NCBI RefSeq assembly: GCF_010993775.1
Contig: NZ_WOTO01000005.1
Coordinates: forward strand, 1 to 64,000
Source: Fodinicola feengrottensis
GTDB lineage: Bacteria; Actinomycetota; Actinomycetes; Mycobacteriales; HKI-0501
DNA: 64,000 nucleotides
Direction: 5' to 3'
Position 1 is the stretch's first letter. Every line of letters starts with the position of its first letter. A program made the position numbers and the translations under genes. This document shows, one piece after another, positions 25,772-34,303 of this stretch. Below the pieces are notes generated by a model that did no database searches, was not told the origin of the DNA, and saw only the letters and a program-made list of their open reading frames with translations.

Positions 25772-26395
25772 TCACGGTCGGGTGGCACGGTGGAAGAGGT
25801 CGGCCAACTCGCGGCCGCAGTGCGAAAGGTCGAGGCGGTCCTGCCCGGCGGTGTGGCGGGTGACCACAGCGTCGATGGAGCCCTGGATCGCGATCGCCAT
25901 CACCTGTGGGTCGAAGGCGCCGAACTCGCCGGCCTGCTGGCCGGCGCGCAGATGGTGCTCGAGGATTTCCACGCCAGCGGTCAAGAATCGGGCGTCCGCC
26001 ACCGGCTCGCCGTCCGGTGACTTGGCATTGGCCAGAATTTCCACCAGTGCGCGCAAATCCGCGGCTCGCTCGACCAACAGCTCCACATTGGACTCGATGC
26101 GGGCCCGGAGCATCGCCGGATAGCTGGACTCGGCCCGTACTCGTGGCTGGATGTATTCGGACGCGGTTCGTACGACATCTGCCACCACCGCGCGCAGCAG
26201 GTCTTCCTTGCCGGCGAAATGGTACGAAATCATGCCGGTGCTGCTGAGGCCCGCGGTCTTGGCGATCTTGCTGAACGACGCCTTCAGGTAGCCGACCTCG
26301 GCGATGGTCTCGATCGCCGCGGCGACGATCTGGGCCCGCCGAGCCTCCTCGGTGAAGGTCTTACCCTGCTCGTTCGTCCTCGCGTTTGCTTGCAT
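25772..26395 (-). CDS. TetR family transcriptional regulator
   Basis: ATG 26395 (MQANARTNEQGKTFTEEARR), 207 aa and intact. HTH: AQIVAAAIETIAEVGYLKAS, FSKIAKTAGLSSTGMISYHF, AGKEDLLRAVV. The C-terminal domain fits the TetR_C_6/BetI-like ligand fold. First gene of the operon with the membrane protein, FAD monooxygenase and nfi. It probably represses its own promoter until an aromatic inducer or drug binds. The imperfect palindrome at 26405-26419 just upstream is a candidate site. Confidence 0.88.
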   Translation of the reverse strand: MQANARTNEQGKTFTEEARRAQIVAAAIETIAEVGYLKASFSKIAKTAGLSSTGMISYHFAGKEDLLRAVVADVVRTASEYIQPRVRAESSYPAMLRARIESNVELLVERAADLRALVEILANAKSPDGEPVADARFLTAGVEILEHHLRAGQQAGEFGAFDPQVMAIAIQGSIDAVVTRHTAGQDRLDLSHCGRELADLFHRATRP

Positions 26396-26404
26396 GAGCA
26401 AAAC

Positions 26405-26419
26405 TTAGCACAGCTGAGC
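26405..26419. promoter_or_regulatory. possible TetR operator
   Basis: CTTAGC-ACA-GCTGAG is a 6+3+6 inverted repeat with one mismatch, ten bases upstream of the TetR start at 26395. TGAGCAA occurs on both sides (26395-26401 and 26416-26422). Position fits autoregulation. The evidence is weak. Confidence 0.3.
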
Positions 26420-26616
26420 AAGAATCTCAAATGTATAGGTCTACCTGCGGTTATGTAGTTGAACCGAGGCGGGAAGTACTGGCCAAGCGCCTGTGGTCGA
26501 AGCTGTCGACCTTCCCGAGGCAACCGTGCGGCATCCGCCGAGTGTCCGGATTGCCCATTGACTGGTGGGGAGCGCTGGGTATGGTCCGGCAGGCGAAGGC
26601 GACGAGGAGGCTACAA

Positions 26617-28750
26617 ATGGAAAACGCCAGTCATATCAACGAAAGTAGCAGACTTTCGATCGATCGATCGCCGCAGTCTGCTGAAGATCGCGGCGGCCGC
26701 CGGTTTTCTTCCCTTTCTGAGCGCCACCAGCGCGGCCGCGAGTACGAAGCCAGTGGTCACCATGTGTTCGGGCCTGCCGCTGACCTCCGACCCGGCCTTT
26801 CCGATCGGGGCGTTCTGGCCGCCGTCGATGCAGTCGGCGTTCAACACCCTCGCTCGTTTCCAGGAAATGAAGGACGCTGGGTTCACGTTTTCCTTCATTG
26901 GCGCCAGTGATGACGACGACCCGGCTTACATCAACTCCAGCCTGTCCTTTTTGGACCAGGTCGGGCTGAAGGCGCTGGTGGTCAACGGCCCGGAGCGGGC
27001 GGTGCAGGTCTACCCGAACTACACCTCGCACCCGTCGTTCGTGGGCTTCCGGCTCTACGACGAGCCGGCGCCAGACGCCTTCGCCGACCTCGCCACCGGC
27101 ACGGCGGCGGTGCGCGCGGCGGTGCCTACCCTGCTGCCGTACATCAACCTTCCACCCGGCGGCGGCGAGGATTGGCGGCGGTACGTTCAGCAGTTTGTCG
27201 GTCAGGTCAACCCGTCGCAGCTCTCGTACGACCGGTATCCGTTGAACAGCGACGGTTCCGACGATCCCGGCTATTTCGCCGCCTGGCAGGACATGCGCTC
27301 CGCGGGCCTGGGCACCGGACTCGCCACCTGGATCTACATCCAGAGCCTGCCGTTCGAGGGGCACCGGAGTCCGTCCGCGGCCGAGCTTGGCTGGCAGGTC
27401 AACGTCAGCCTCGCGTACGGGTGCAAGGGCATTCAGTATTTCTGTTACTGGACACCGCGGGATTCCGGTGGCGAGACCTTCGGGCCGGCGCTGATCGACT
27501 TCAACGGGAATCGAACGCCGATCTACGACGCGGCCAAGGCGCTCAACACCGGCTGGCTGACCCCGGTCGGCGCGGCCCTCAAACCGCTGGTGTCCGAGCA
27601 GGTGGTGCACGCCAACGAGTCGTCGCTTCCGGCTGGTGCCCTGGGTTTCAGTCCCGATGTGTTTCTCAGCGGCACCGGCGGTAGCCCTGTCATCCTCGGA
27701 CGATTTCGCAGTGCCGACCGCAAATCGCGCACCCGGTGGCTGCTGGTGGCGAATCGCTCGCACAGCGGCACAGCGCAGACCACCATCAATGTCAACACCG
27801 CGACGGTCACCGCGATCTCCCGGTTCGACCCGGCCACCAGCACGTACGTGGCACAGTCGAATGCGGCCAGGATCGCCGTTAGTCTCGCGCCTGGCGCCGC
27901 CGCGCTTTTCCGTCTCGACGCCACCGGGGCGTCGTTGGATCCGCAGGTGCAACTCGTGCTGGTCTCGGGTGGGACGATTTACCACGCGATCCAGCAGGTG
28001 GGCGGCGGCTGGAACGGCCCTAATCCGCTCGGCGATCCGGCCCGTCTGGTGGCGATTTCGGAAATCAATGGTGCGATGAACCTGATCGAGATTGCCGATG
28101 ACGTGGTTTATCACCGCGTACGAGCAGTCGACGGCAGTTGGAGCACCCGGAACGAGTTTGGCGCGCTCGCGTCCATCGCCTCGGTGGCGACCGCGGCGGT
28201 GGTGGGCTCGCTGCAGGTCGTTTTCGTTTCCAGCGGAGTGATTTTCCACGCGATGCAGCATCCCGACGGCAGTTGGGACGGCCCCAACCGGTTGGGCGAC
28301 GCCGCCAACCTCGTCGCCGCCACCGAACTGCACGGCACCCTCAACCTCATCGAGATTTCCGGTGCGCAGATCTACCATCGCGTTCGGTACGGCAATGGAG
28401 AATGGAGCAGCCGCAACCTGTTCGACACCGTAAACGGCATCACATCAGTGGCGGTCACCGCCGTCGCAGGGGAAATGAATGTGGTGCTGGTCGCCGGAGG
28501 GCAGGTTTATTACGCCATCCAGCACGTCGACGGCAGCTGGCAATGGCCCACCGCGACCGGCGACATGGCCGACCAGGTCGCCGCGTCTTCGGTCGGCGAT
28601 GAGCTGCAGATCACCGAAATCTCCGGTGGGCAGGCGTACGTACGAACGCGTCACGGGGACGGCAGCCTGAGCCCCCGAACCCCTGTTGGTGGACCCGGCC
28701 AAATCACCGCTGCCGCCACCACCGGCCGCTCACCAGCGCCCTGCATGTAG
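26617..28750 (+). CDS. Tat-exported glycosidase-like protein with C-terminal propeller-like repeats (frameshifted)
   Basis: ATG 26617 (MENASHINESSRLSID) follows GAGGAGG. In a tandem GATC stretch (about 26659-26672) the frame shifts into DRRSLLKIAAAAGFLPFLSA, a twin-arginine signal. Residues about 50-430 resemble a TIM-barrel glycosidase-like domain (FVGFRLYDEPAPDAFADLAT, WQVNVSLAYGCKGIQYFCYW, GPALIDFNGNRTPIYDAA). The last 260 residues hold about three and a half tandem repeats of roughly 90 aa, with VLVSGGTIYHAIQQVGGGW, VVFVSSGVIFHAMQHPDGSW and VVLVAGGQVYYAIQHVDGSW alternating with NLIEISGAQIYHRVRYG. These look like tectonin/PLL-type beta-propeller lectin blades. Likely a secreted carbohydrate-acting enzyme. 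Substrate unknown. Confidence 0.7.
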
Positions 28751-28756
28751 TGGGTT

Positions 28757-29122
28757 TTATGCCTGGTGGGGCCAGATCGGGGTGGCCGGACCAAGGAGTG
28801 GGAGGTTGGCCCAGTCGGCGCGGCCGGGGGCGTACGCTTCGGCGACGACCGCGCCTTCGGGGCCAACTTCGGCGTGATGCGGCACATTCGAGAGAATCCG
28901 CCAACTCCCGCCGGGTCCGAGAACTCGAGTTTGGTCGCCCACGGTGAAAGTGACGGTGCCTTCGATCACGAATCCGATCTGTTCGTTGTCATGCACGTGT
29001 TCGGGCACGTGTTTTCCGGCGGCGATTTCGATGATGGCGAGCGTCATCCGTTCGCCCTCCACCATGCGGGCCGTCACGCCGTCCCAAATCTCGCGTCGCC
29101 CGACCTCGGCCAACTCCCGCAT
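28757..29122 (-). CDS. cupin domain protein
   Basis: A 121-residue intact single-domain cupin from ATG 29122 (MRELAEVGRREIWDGVTARM). Cupin motif 1: GKHVPEHVHDNEQIGFVIEG, with two His and Glu as metal ligands. Motif 2: PGGSWRILSNVPHHAEVGPE. It ends in TPIWPHQA. It starts three bases after the branched-chain aminotransferase stop, so it is co-translated as the last gene of the TetR-ilvE-cupin operon. Small cupins of this type are metal-dependent isomerases, dioxygenases or ligand binders. The specific reaction is unknown. Confidence 0.85.
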   Translation of the reverse strand: MRELAEVGRREIWDGVTARMVEGERMTLAIIEIAAGKHVPEHVHDNEQIGFVIEGTVTFTVGDQTRVLGPGGSWRILSNVPHHAEVGPEGAVVAEAYAPGRADWANLPLLGPATPIWPHQA

Positions 29123-29125
29123 TGA

Positions 29126-30082
29126 TCACTCCTTTTCGTAGACCGCGGTTGTCCATTCCTGATGTTGCGTGGTTTGCCTGCGAGCGATGGCCTGTAGATC
29201 GTGTCGAAGCCGCAGGGCTTGCTCACCAGGTCGGCCAGACCCGATCCGCCGACCGTCAATGTCCACCACTGAGCTGACGATGGACGCTGTGCCGCAGAGA
29301 AGAACCTCGTCGGCGGCGTAGTAGAGTTCGGAGCGGTGAACGCGCCGTTCATCGACTTTGGCGGTGGTGATCTCGGGAATGAGCTCCAGGAGTTGCTGGC
29401 GAGTGATGCCCGCCAGAATGTCATCAGTCCCGATCGGAGTGCTCCAAGTTTTCCCAAAACGCACCATAATGTTGGCAGTGGTCGCTTCGGCGACGAACCC
29501 GTCGCCGGTGAGCATTAGCGCTTCGTCGTAGCCGGCTCGGACGGCTTCTGTCTTGGCCAGCGCCGGTCCGACATAGCTGCCGATCACCTTGGCGCGAATC
29601 GGTGTGCTGGCGTCGCTGGCCCGCCGCCAAGTGCTGACCATGCAACGGAGGCCCGACGGGTTGGCATAGTCACCGACAACTGGGGTTACCGCGATGGACA
29701 AGCGGGAGTCGATGTCGTGCATGCGTACCGGCAGGACTTCCCCCGAAAGCAACAGGAGAGGGCGTACGTACGCATCGGTGCGAACGTCGTTTGCGCGAAG
29801 CAAGTCGTGCGTCATCGCGACCAGTTCGTCGACGCTGAATCTCAGCGGCAGTCCAAGAATCCGCGCCGAGCGGTGCAGACGCTGGTAGTGCGCGGCGCCT
29901 TCGAATAGATACAGCTGTTCGTGCTCGGCGTTCCAGAATGCCCGGATGCCCTCAAAAGTGCCAGTTCCGTACGACAAAGCGTTGGCGTGCACGCTGATCC
30001 GCGCCTCGTCGGCCGGCACAATCTCGCCTTCGACGGCGACCTGGGGGCAGGGTGCGCCAAAAGGGTTGTGAACGTTGGTCAT
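29126..30082 (-). CDS. ilvE: class IV aminotransferase, branched-chain type
   Basis: ATG 30082 (MTNVHNPFGAPCPQVAVEGE) after GAGGTGG, 318 aa and intact. PLP fold-type IV features: ARISVHANALSYGTGTFEGI, YVRPLLLLSGEVLPVRM, the PLP lysine in IRAKVIGSYVGPALAKTEA, and GYDEALMLTGDGFVAEATTA, then DILAGITRQQLLELIPEI. These match branched-chain amino acid aminotransferases, which exchange amino groups between Leu/Ile/Val and 2-oxoglutarate. Cluster context (TetR, cupin, divergent enoyl-CoA hydratase) suggests a specialised catabolic or secondary-metabolite role rather than the housekeeping enzyme. A strong operator lies just upstream. Confidence 0.88.
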   Translation of the reverse strand: MTNVHNPFGAPCPQVAVEGEIVPADEARISVHANALSYGTGTFEGIRAFWNAEHEQLYLFEGAAHYQRLHRSARILGLPLRFSVDELVAMTHDLLRANDVRTDAYVRPLLLLSGEVLPVRMHDIDSRLSIAVTPVVGDYANPSGLRCMVSTWRRASDASTPIRAKVIGSYVGPALAKTEAVRAGYDEALMLTGDGFVAEATTANIMVRFGKTWSTPIGTDDILAGITRQQLLELIPEITTAKVDERRVHRSELYYAADEVLLCGTASIVSSVVDIDGRRIGSGRPGEQALRLRHDLQAIARRQTTQHQEWTTAVYEKE

Positions 30083-30096
30083 GGCCACCTCTCGCA

Positions 30097-30124
30097 CCTC
30101 ACTGAAACACTCGTTTCAGTGAGG
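30097..30124. promoter_or_regulatory. 12-bp perfect inverted repeat operator before ilvE
   Basis: CCTCACTGAAAC (30097-30108) and GTTTCAGTGAGG (30113-30124) are perfect inverted repeats around ACTC. The site lies 14 bases upstream of the ilvE start and 11 bases after the TetR stop. It is a strong TetR-type site, probably bound by the regulator encoded at 30136-30698. Confidence 0.75.
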
Positions 30125-30135
30125 TTAGCAGAGGT

Positions 30136-30698
30136 CTAGGCGTTCAGATAGGCCTCCACGGCAGCGGTTGTACGCGCGGTGTCGCCGGTCGCCAACAGGT
30201 CCATCAAAGCGCCGCGCAACACCGAAAGGGCGAGAGTCCGCTCGGCCCGACCGGCCGCGGTGGCGCGGCGGGCGCGAGGTTGTGCGGCCGCGAGGACGGC
30301 GAGCCAGTCCTGGACAGTTGCTGCTGTGCGAAATCGGCCCATGGCCCCGTTGGTTCGGTCAGGGATCGGGCGTAGGCCTGGAGCCAGAGGGCGAGCAGCG
30401 GCCGGTGTGATTCGGCCGACAGCCAGGCCCAGGTGGTGCGTACGACGGCCGCGAACCCATCGTCCTGCGAGGTGCGGCGAAGAAGCTCGAGCTCGTCCGT
30501 ACGGGCGCGGTCCAGCAGCGCGCGGACCAGCCCTTCCTTGGACTCGAAAAGGTAGAGCAGCACCCGCGGGCTGGATCCGATCGCAGCCGCGAGCGGCCGC
30601 AGCGAGAGGTCGCTCAGGCCGTTTTCCAGCGCGTACTCGTAGGCGCGTTCCAGCAGTTCTCGCTGCCGCACTGAAGGGGGTCGCGTCTGTTGGGTCAC
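30136..30698 (-). CDS. TetR family transcriptional regulator (frameshifted)
   Basis: ATG 30698 (MTQQTRPPSVRQRELLERAY). HTH: EYALENGLSDLSLRPLAAAI, GSSPRVLLYLFESKEGLVRA. One base shift near 30315-30325 restores the C-terminus (TVQDWLAVLAAAQPRARRAT, LRGALMDLLATGDTARTTAA), ending EAYLNA at 30136. About 187 aa. It is the first gene before ilvE and the cupin and is divergent from the enoyl-CoA hydratase gene (57-base gap). The 12-bp perfect palindrome at its 3' side is its likely target. Confidence 0.82.
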
Positions 30699-30754
30699 CG
30701 CGCTATGGTCCCACCGAAACGACTGGCGCCGAGGGACATAGTGGAGCGTGGTGG

Positions 30755-31548
30755 ATGAGCGATCGAGTCAGCGTCGACAGCGACGGTCAGGTGTTGCTGA
30801 TTGGCATTAACCGGCCAGCCAAAACGCAACGCAATGCGTTCGACCTCGCGACGATCGCCGAACTTTCCGCCGCGTACGAGCGATTCGCCGCGGATCCACA
30901 GATGCGGGTCGGCGTTCTGTATGGCCACGGCGAGCATTTCTCCGCCGGACTTGACCTCGCCGAGGTCGGCCCGGCGGTGGCGAAGTCCGGTCCTCAGGCG
31001 CTGAAAGGACCCGGTCTGCACGACCCTTTCGGGCTGTGGGGGGTGAGCCTATTCCGAAACCCGTGGTGCTCGCTGTCCAGGGTGTTTCCTTTACCCTGTC
31101 GATAGAACTCGCGCTCGCCGCCGACATTGTGGTGGCCGCCGACGACGTGCGCTTCCGACAGTTGGAGATTGGCCGCGGGATAATGCCGTTTGGTGGTGCC
31201 ACTTTCCGTGCGCCGGCGCAGCTCGGCTGGGGAAACGCCATGCGATTCCTGTTGACAGCTGAGGAGTTCGGGGCTGCCGAAGCTCTCCGCATCGGTCTGG
31301 TGCAGGAGGTCGTACCAGCTGGCCAGCAGCTTCAGCGGGCCGTCGAGATCGCCCAGATCATCGCTGCGCAGGCACCGCTGGGGGTGCAGGCCACCTTGGC
31401 CAACGCACGGATCGCTCGCAAAAGTGCGGAGCAAGCGGCGGTCGAACACCTGCGTCAGGTGGTGCCGGAGATCCTCGCCAGCGAGGATGCCGCTGAGGGG
31501 TTGAACAGTTTCGTTGAGCGACGAACGGCGACTTTCACGGGTCAATAG
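30755..31548 (+). CDS. enoyl-CoA hydratase/isomerase family protein (frameshifted)
   Basis: ATG 30755 (MSDRVSVDSDGQVLLIGINR). Crotonase motifs: RNAFDLATIAELSAAYERFA, GHGEHFSAGLDLAEVGPAVA (oxyanion hole). After one base is added in a 6-G run (about 31036-31043) it continues GGEPIPKPVVLAVQGVSFTL, SIELALAADIVVAADDVRFR, then EIGRGIMPFGGATFRAP. It ends RTATFTGQ at 31548 (about 264 aa). The family hydrates or isomerises enoyl-CoA thioesters in fatty-acid or branched-chain amino-acid degradation. Adjacent ilvE makes the latter attractive, but the residue set does not fix the reaction. Confidence 0.85.
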
Positions 31549-31707
31549 CCGCAGCGTGCACTGGTCTACAGCCTTCTGTCGAATGAGCGCTAAAACCGCT
31601 AGTTCGCTTAGAGTTCTTGTCTCCGAGCGCTTCACCGTTTCCTTCGAGCGTCTGGACCGGCAAAAGGCCAGTGCGGTTGCAGCCCTACGCGTGCGACTAT
31701 CGGCGGC

Positions 31708-32049
31708 ATGGAGACGTACGAGGGAACCGCTCAGCTTGAATGGTGGGTCAACCGCTCAACGTGCTTCGGCCACTTTCCCGCAACGGTCAGGGCCGATGCG
31801 CTTGACGGTGGCGGTTGGGATGTGCACGGCGCGCTCGTGGACGCCAGCGAACGCGAAAACCTGCAGCTCGCCTACTGGATAAGTCCGCTGTTCACTCTCC
31901 GGTTTCCCGATGACAGCACCTTCGACGTCGCCATCGAGCCAGCGGAATCTGGTTTCAGCGTCCGTGAATGGGATGACCGCGTACCCGATCGGGCCACGGT
32001 CTTTGTCTTCGACCCGGAGACTGATCTGCCGAATCCCGCGTCCGCATGA
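31708..32049 (+). CDS. hypothetical protein, 113 aa
   Basis: An intact frame from ATG 31708 (METYEGTAQLEWWVNRSTCF), then DGGGWDVHGALVDASERENL, ISPLFTLRFPDDSTFDVAIE and RATVFVFDPETDLPNPASA. Soluble, acidic and beta-rich with several Trp. No signal or membrane segment and no family recognised. The 159 bases upstream hold no gene. The tRNA on the opposite strand begins 49 bases downstream. Confidence 0.6.
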   Translation: METYEGTAQLEWWVNRSTCFGHFPATVRADALDGGGWDVHGALVDASERENLQLAYWISPLFTLRFPDDSTFDVAIEPAESGFSVREWDDRVPDRATVFVFDPETDLPNPASA

Positions 32050-32097
32050 GCCGGGCAGGCTCCTCAGACCCTGCGCGGAGCGCGCCGGTGACCTACG

Positions 32098-32170
32098 TGG
32101 GGCCGATGAGAGTCGAACTCACACTGTCACGGACCTAAACCGTGTGCCTCTGCCATTGGGCTACGGCCCC
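32098..32170 (-). tRNA. tRNA with UAG anticodon (Leu by anticodon) and short variable arm
   Basis: Read on the minus strand, a full cloverleaf forms: acceptor GGGGCCG/CGGCCCC, D-arm GCC/GGC with a GG-containing loop, anticodon stem CACGG/CCGTG with loop TTTAGGT (anticodon TAG), a five-base variable region ACAGT, T-arm GTGAG/CTCAT with loop TTCGACT, and discriminator A. CCA is not encoded. The anticodon reads CUA (Leu). Bacterial tRNA-Leu normally has a long class II variable arm, and this gene does not. Identity and function are therefore uncertain, but the fold is complete and not obviously decayed. Confidence 0.85.
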
Positions 32171-32201
32171 CAGTCGCCGGCTCGAGAAACCGGCGGCTGG
32201 T

Positions 32202-32890
32202 TCATTCTGCCGTACGCCCCGCGTCGGCTGATCCACCGGACGGGTTGTCGCTGCCGGCCGCTTCGTCGCGGTGCCGACCGGCCGGTTCTTCCACCACCTC
32301 AGGCTCGGCGGGAGAAGGCTCGGCGGCAGGAGGCTCGGCGGGAGGCGTTGGACGGCGGCGGGACGCGAGGATGACCGCCCCGAGGGCCAACAGCAGGATG
32401 GCGATGCCACCGCCGATGACGTACGGGGTGACGCTGCCGCCGCCGGACGTGTAGGTCGACGGTGTCACCGGTACGCCGGGCGCGTTCGGGTCCTCCGGGC
32501 CGGGTTTGGTGGTCGTCACGGTGAACTTGATGTCCCCGGAAACCGGGTGGCCGTCCGCCGAGACGATCCGGTACGACGCGGTGTAGGCGCCGGTCACCGG
32601 GAGCGCCTTCACGTTGACCGACACCGACGTGTCGATGATCCGCGGCGCGCCGTCCTGATACTGCTTGCCGTCCGGGCCGGTCACCACGACCGCGGCGAAG
32701 TTGTTCAGCACCACGTCGTTGAAGGTGAAGGTGACCCGGGTCGGCGCCGCCACCGAGGCGCCGTTGGCGGGGCTCGACGAGATGAGTACGTCGTGAGCCG
32801 CGGCGGGTGCCGCGGTGGCCAGCACCCCGACAGGCCGAGCGTGACGGCCGCGGTGAGAACGCCGATCCGGCGTACCAGCCGACCTCTCAC
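32202..32890 (-). CDS. CopC-domain copper resistance-like protein (frameshifted)
   Basis: GTG 32890 (VRGRLVRRIGVLTAAVTLGL) gives a signal peptide. One base shift near 32826-32832 continues VLATAAPAAAHDVLISSSPA, so the mature protein begins with the conserved His of CopC. The domain shows SPANGASVAAPTRVTFTFND and SYRIVSADGHPVSGDIKFTV. A single C-terminal helix (VIGGGIAILLLALGAVIL) and a Pro/Glu-rich tail anchor it outside the membrane. It binds copper at the cell surface. The start overlaps the YcnI stop in a GTGA junction, so the two are co-translated. Confidence 0.85.
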
Positions 32891-33648
32891 GAGTTCGCGG
32901 GCTTGCGCAACAAGGCCCAGGCGGCCACGCCGACGCCGGCTAGCCCAAACACCAGGCCGGCCGTGCCGAGGCCGCGGGCCAGGCCGTCGGAGCCGCTCGC
33001 GGAGGCGGTGGAATCAGAAGCTGACACGCCCATATTGTGACCGGCCGGTGCGTCGCCGTCAGCATCGGCACCCGCCGCCGCCGGGGTCACCGCGAAGGCC
33101 GGCGCGGGGTGTTCGGGCTCCTGCCCACCGGCCGGGGTGGGCTGGTTCCAGTTCACGATCGTGTTGTTCGAGTAGTACTGCGCGGTGGGGAACGACAGCT
33201 CCTTCGTACCGCTGGGCAGCGGCCCCGCCGACACGTCGAACTCATCGAACTGACCAGGCTTTATGCCCTGCCCGGCGGTCGCCGTCCAGGTGATCGTGCT
33301 GACCGCCTTGGTAATGGTGGCGTCGCCGATGTTGACCGGTTTGGGCAGCGTCACCAGGGTGGTCTCGGCCGTCCAGCCGGGGTGCGGCTTGATCGACACC
33401 GAGCGGAGCGGATGGTCGGTCGGGACGGTGATCACCAGCTTGTTGGTGTCCGCGTTTTCTTCCTCATTGGGCACCCGGAAGGTGAGTTTGGGGTAGCTGC
33501 CGGCGGCCGTCGAGTCCGGGATCACGTGGACGTGCGCGGACGCCGGCCCGGCGAAGGCGAGCGCGCTGCCGACACCGATGCCGGCGGCCAACGCGACCGC
33601 GGCCAGCCGACGGGGCCACATCCTGGGGGTCGTACGGGGGAGCGTCAC
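32887..33648 (-). CDS. YcnI-like DUF1775 protein
   Basis: The start GTG 33648 (VTLPRTTPRMWPRRLAAVAL) after GAGGAG gives a signal peptide ending AGPASA, so the mature protein begins HVHVIPDSTAAGSYPKLTFR. YcnI proteins bind Cu(II) through an N-terminal His and neighbouring residues. The domain continues NKLVITVPTDHPLRSVSIKP and TWTATAGQGIKPGQFDEFDV. A C-terminal helix (GLVFGLAGVGVAAWALL) anchors it outside the membrane. About 253 aa, intact. With CopC downstream it forms the standard actinomycete copper-handling pair. Confidence 0.88.
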   Translation of the reverse strand: MTLPRTTPRMWPRRLAAVALAAGIGVGSALAFAGPASAHVHVIPDSTAAGSYPKLTFRVPNEEENADTNKLVITVPTDHPLRSVSIKPHPGWTAETTLVTLPKPVNIGDATITKAVSTITWTATAGQGIKPGQFDEFDVSAGPLPSGTKELSFPTAQYYSNNTIVNWNQPTPAGGQEPEHPAPAFAVTPAAAGADADGDAPAGHNMGVSASDSTASASGSDGLARGLGTAGLVFGLAGVGVAAWALLRKPANS

Positions 33649-33752
33649 TGGTCCCAACTCCTCGAGAAAAGTCCGCGGGCGCCGACGCTTTCGTGCCGCC
33701 GGCCTCGCAGTGCAAGTCGTCGCCGACTTTCCCGGAGTTCCAGTGACGTGCG

Positions 33753-34227
33753 TTATATCCCCAGATCGCGGCGAAGTTTCGCCACGTGGCCGGTTGCCTT
33801 CACGTTGTACATGGCGTGCTCGATCTTGCCCTCGGGGTCGATCACGAAGGTGGACCGGATCGGGCCGGTGACGACCTTCCCGTAGAGCTTGCGCTCGCCG
33901 TACGCCCCATAGGCCTTCAGCACGTCGAGATCCTCGTTGGACGCGAGCGGGAAGGTGAGGTGCTCCTTGTCCCGGAACTTGGCGAGTTTTTCCGGACTGT
34001 CCTTGGAAAGCCCGACGACCTGGTAGCCGGCCACGTGCAGCGCGTCCAGGCTGTCCCGAAAGTCGCAGGCCTGGGTGGTGCAGCCGGGGGTGAGCGCGGC
34101 TGGATAGACATACAGAATGACGTGCTTGCCGCGCAGGTCCTTGAGGTGCAGCCGCTCGCCGGTGTCGGTGGGTCAGGTCGAAGTCGGGCGCCGCGGCACC
34201 GGCCGCCAGCCGGTTCGTATCCGTCAT
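33753..34227 (-). CDS. bcp: thioredoxin-dependent peroxiredoxin, BCP type (frameshifted)
   Basis: ATG 34227 (MTDTNRLAAGAAAPDFDLT). One base shift near 34168-34175 continues DTGERLHLKDLRGKHVILYV, then the active site PAALTPGCTTQACDFRDSLD, with the peroxidatic Cys and resolving Cys four residues later. It continues YQVVGLSKDSPEKLAKFRDK and GPIRSTFVIDPEGKIEHAMY, ending LRRDLGI. About 157 aa, standard for bacterioferritin comigratory protein. It reduces peroxides in the cytoplasm. The copper pair lies 105 bases downstream on the same strand. Joint stress regulation is possible. Confidence 0.88.
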
Positions 34228-34303
34228 GGCGCCACAGTACGACCCCACCCTGACACTCCGTCCGCGTACCCGACATTGGCCAACGCCGGGTACGCGCGGA
34301 GGA

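Noticed and set aside
23653-25788. A 711-codon minus-strand frame joining a membrane-protein region to the flavin monooxygenase
   Set aside because: The N-terminal third is the wrong frame of the VC0807-like gene, and the apparent fusion arises from the one-base shift near 24915.
26655-26675. GATC tandem as a methylation or origin-like cluster
   Set aside because: It is a three-unit repeat within the signal-peptide coding region and is better explained as the site of a one-base error.
26636-28378. A 580-codon antisense frame opposite the glycosidase-like gene
   Set aside because: It mirrors a GC-rich codon pattern on the opposite strand, has no recognisable domain, and lacks a ribosome-binding site.
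30699-30754. Imperfect repeat TATGGTCCC / GGGACATA between TetR and enoyl-CoA hydratase
   Set aside because: The arms need a bulge and are 20-30 bases apart. The perfect site at 30097-30124 is a far better operator candidate.
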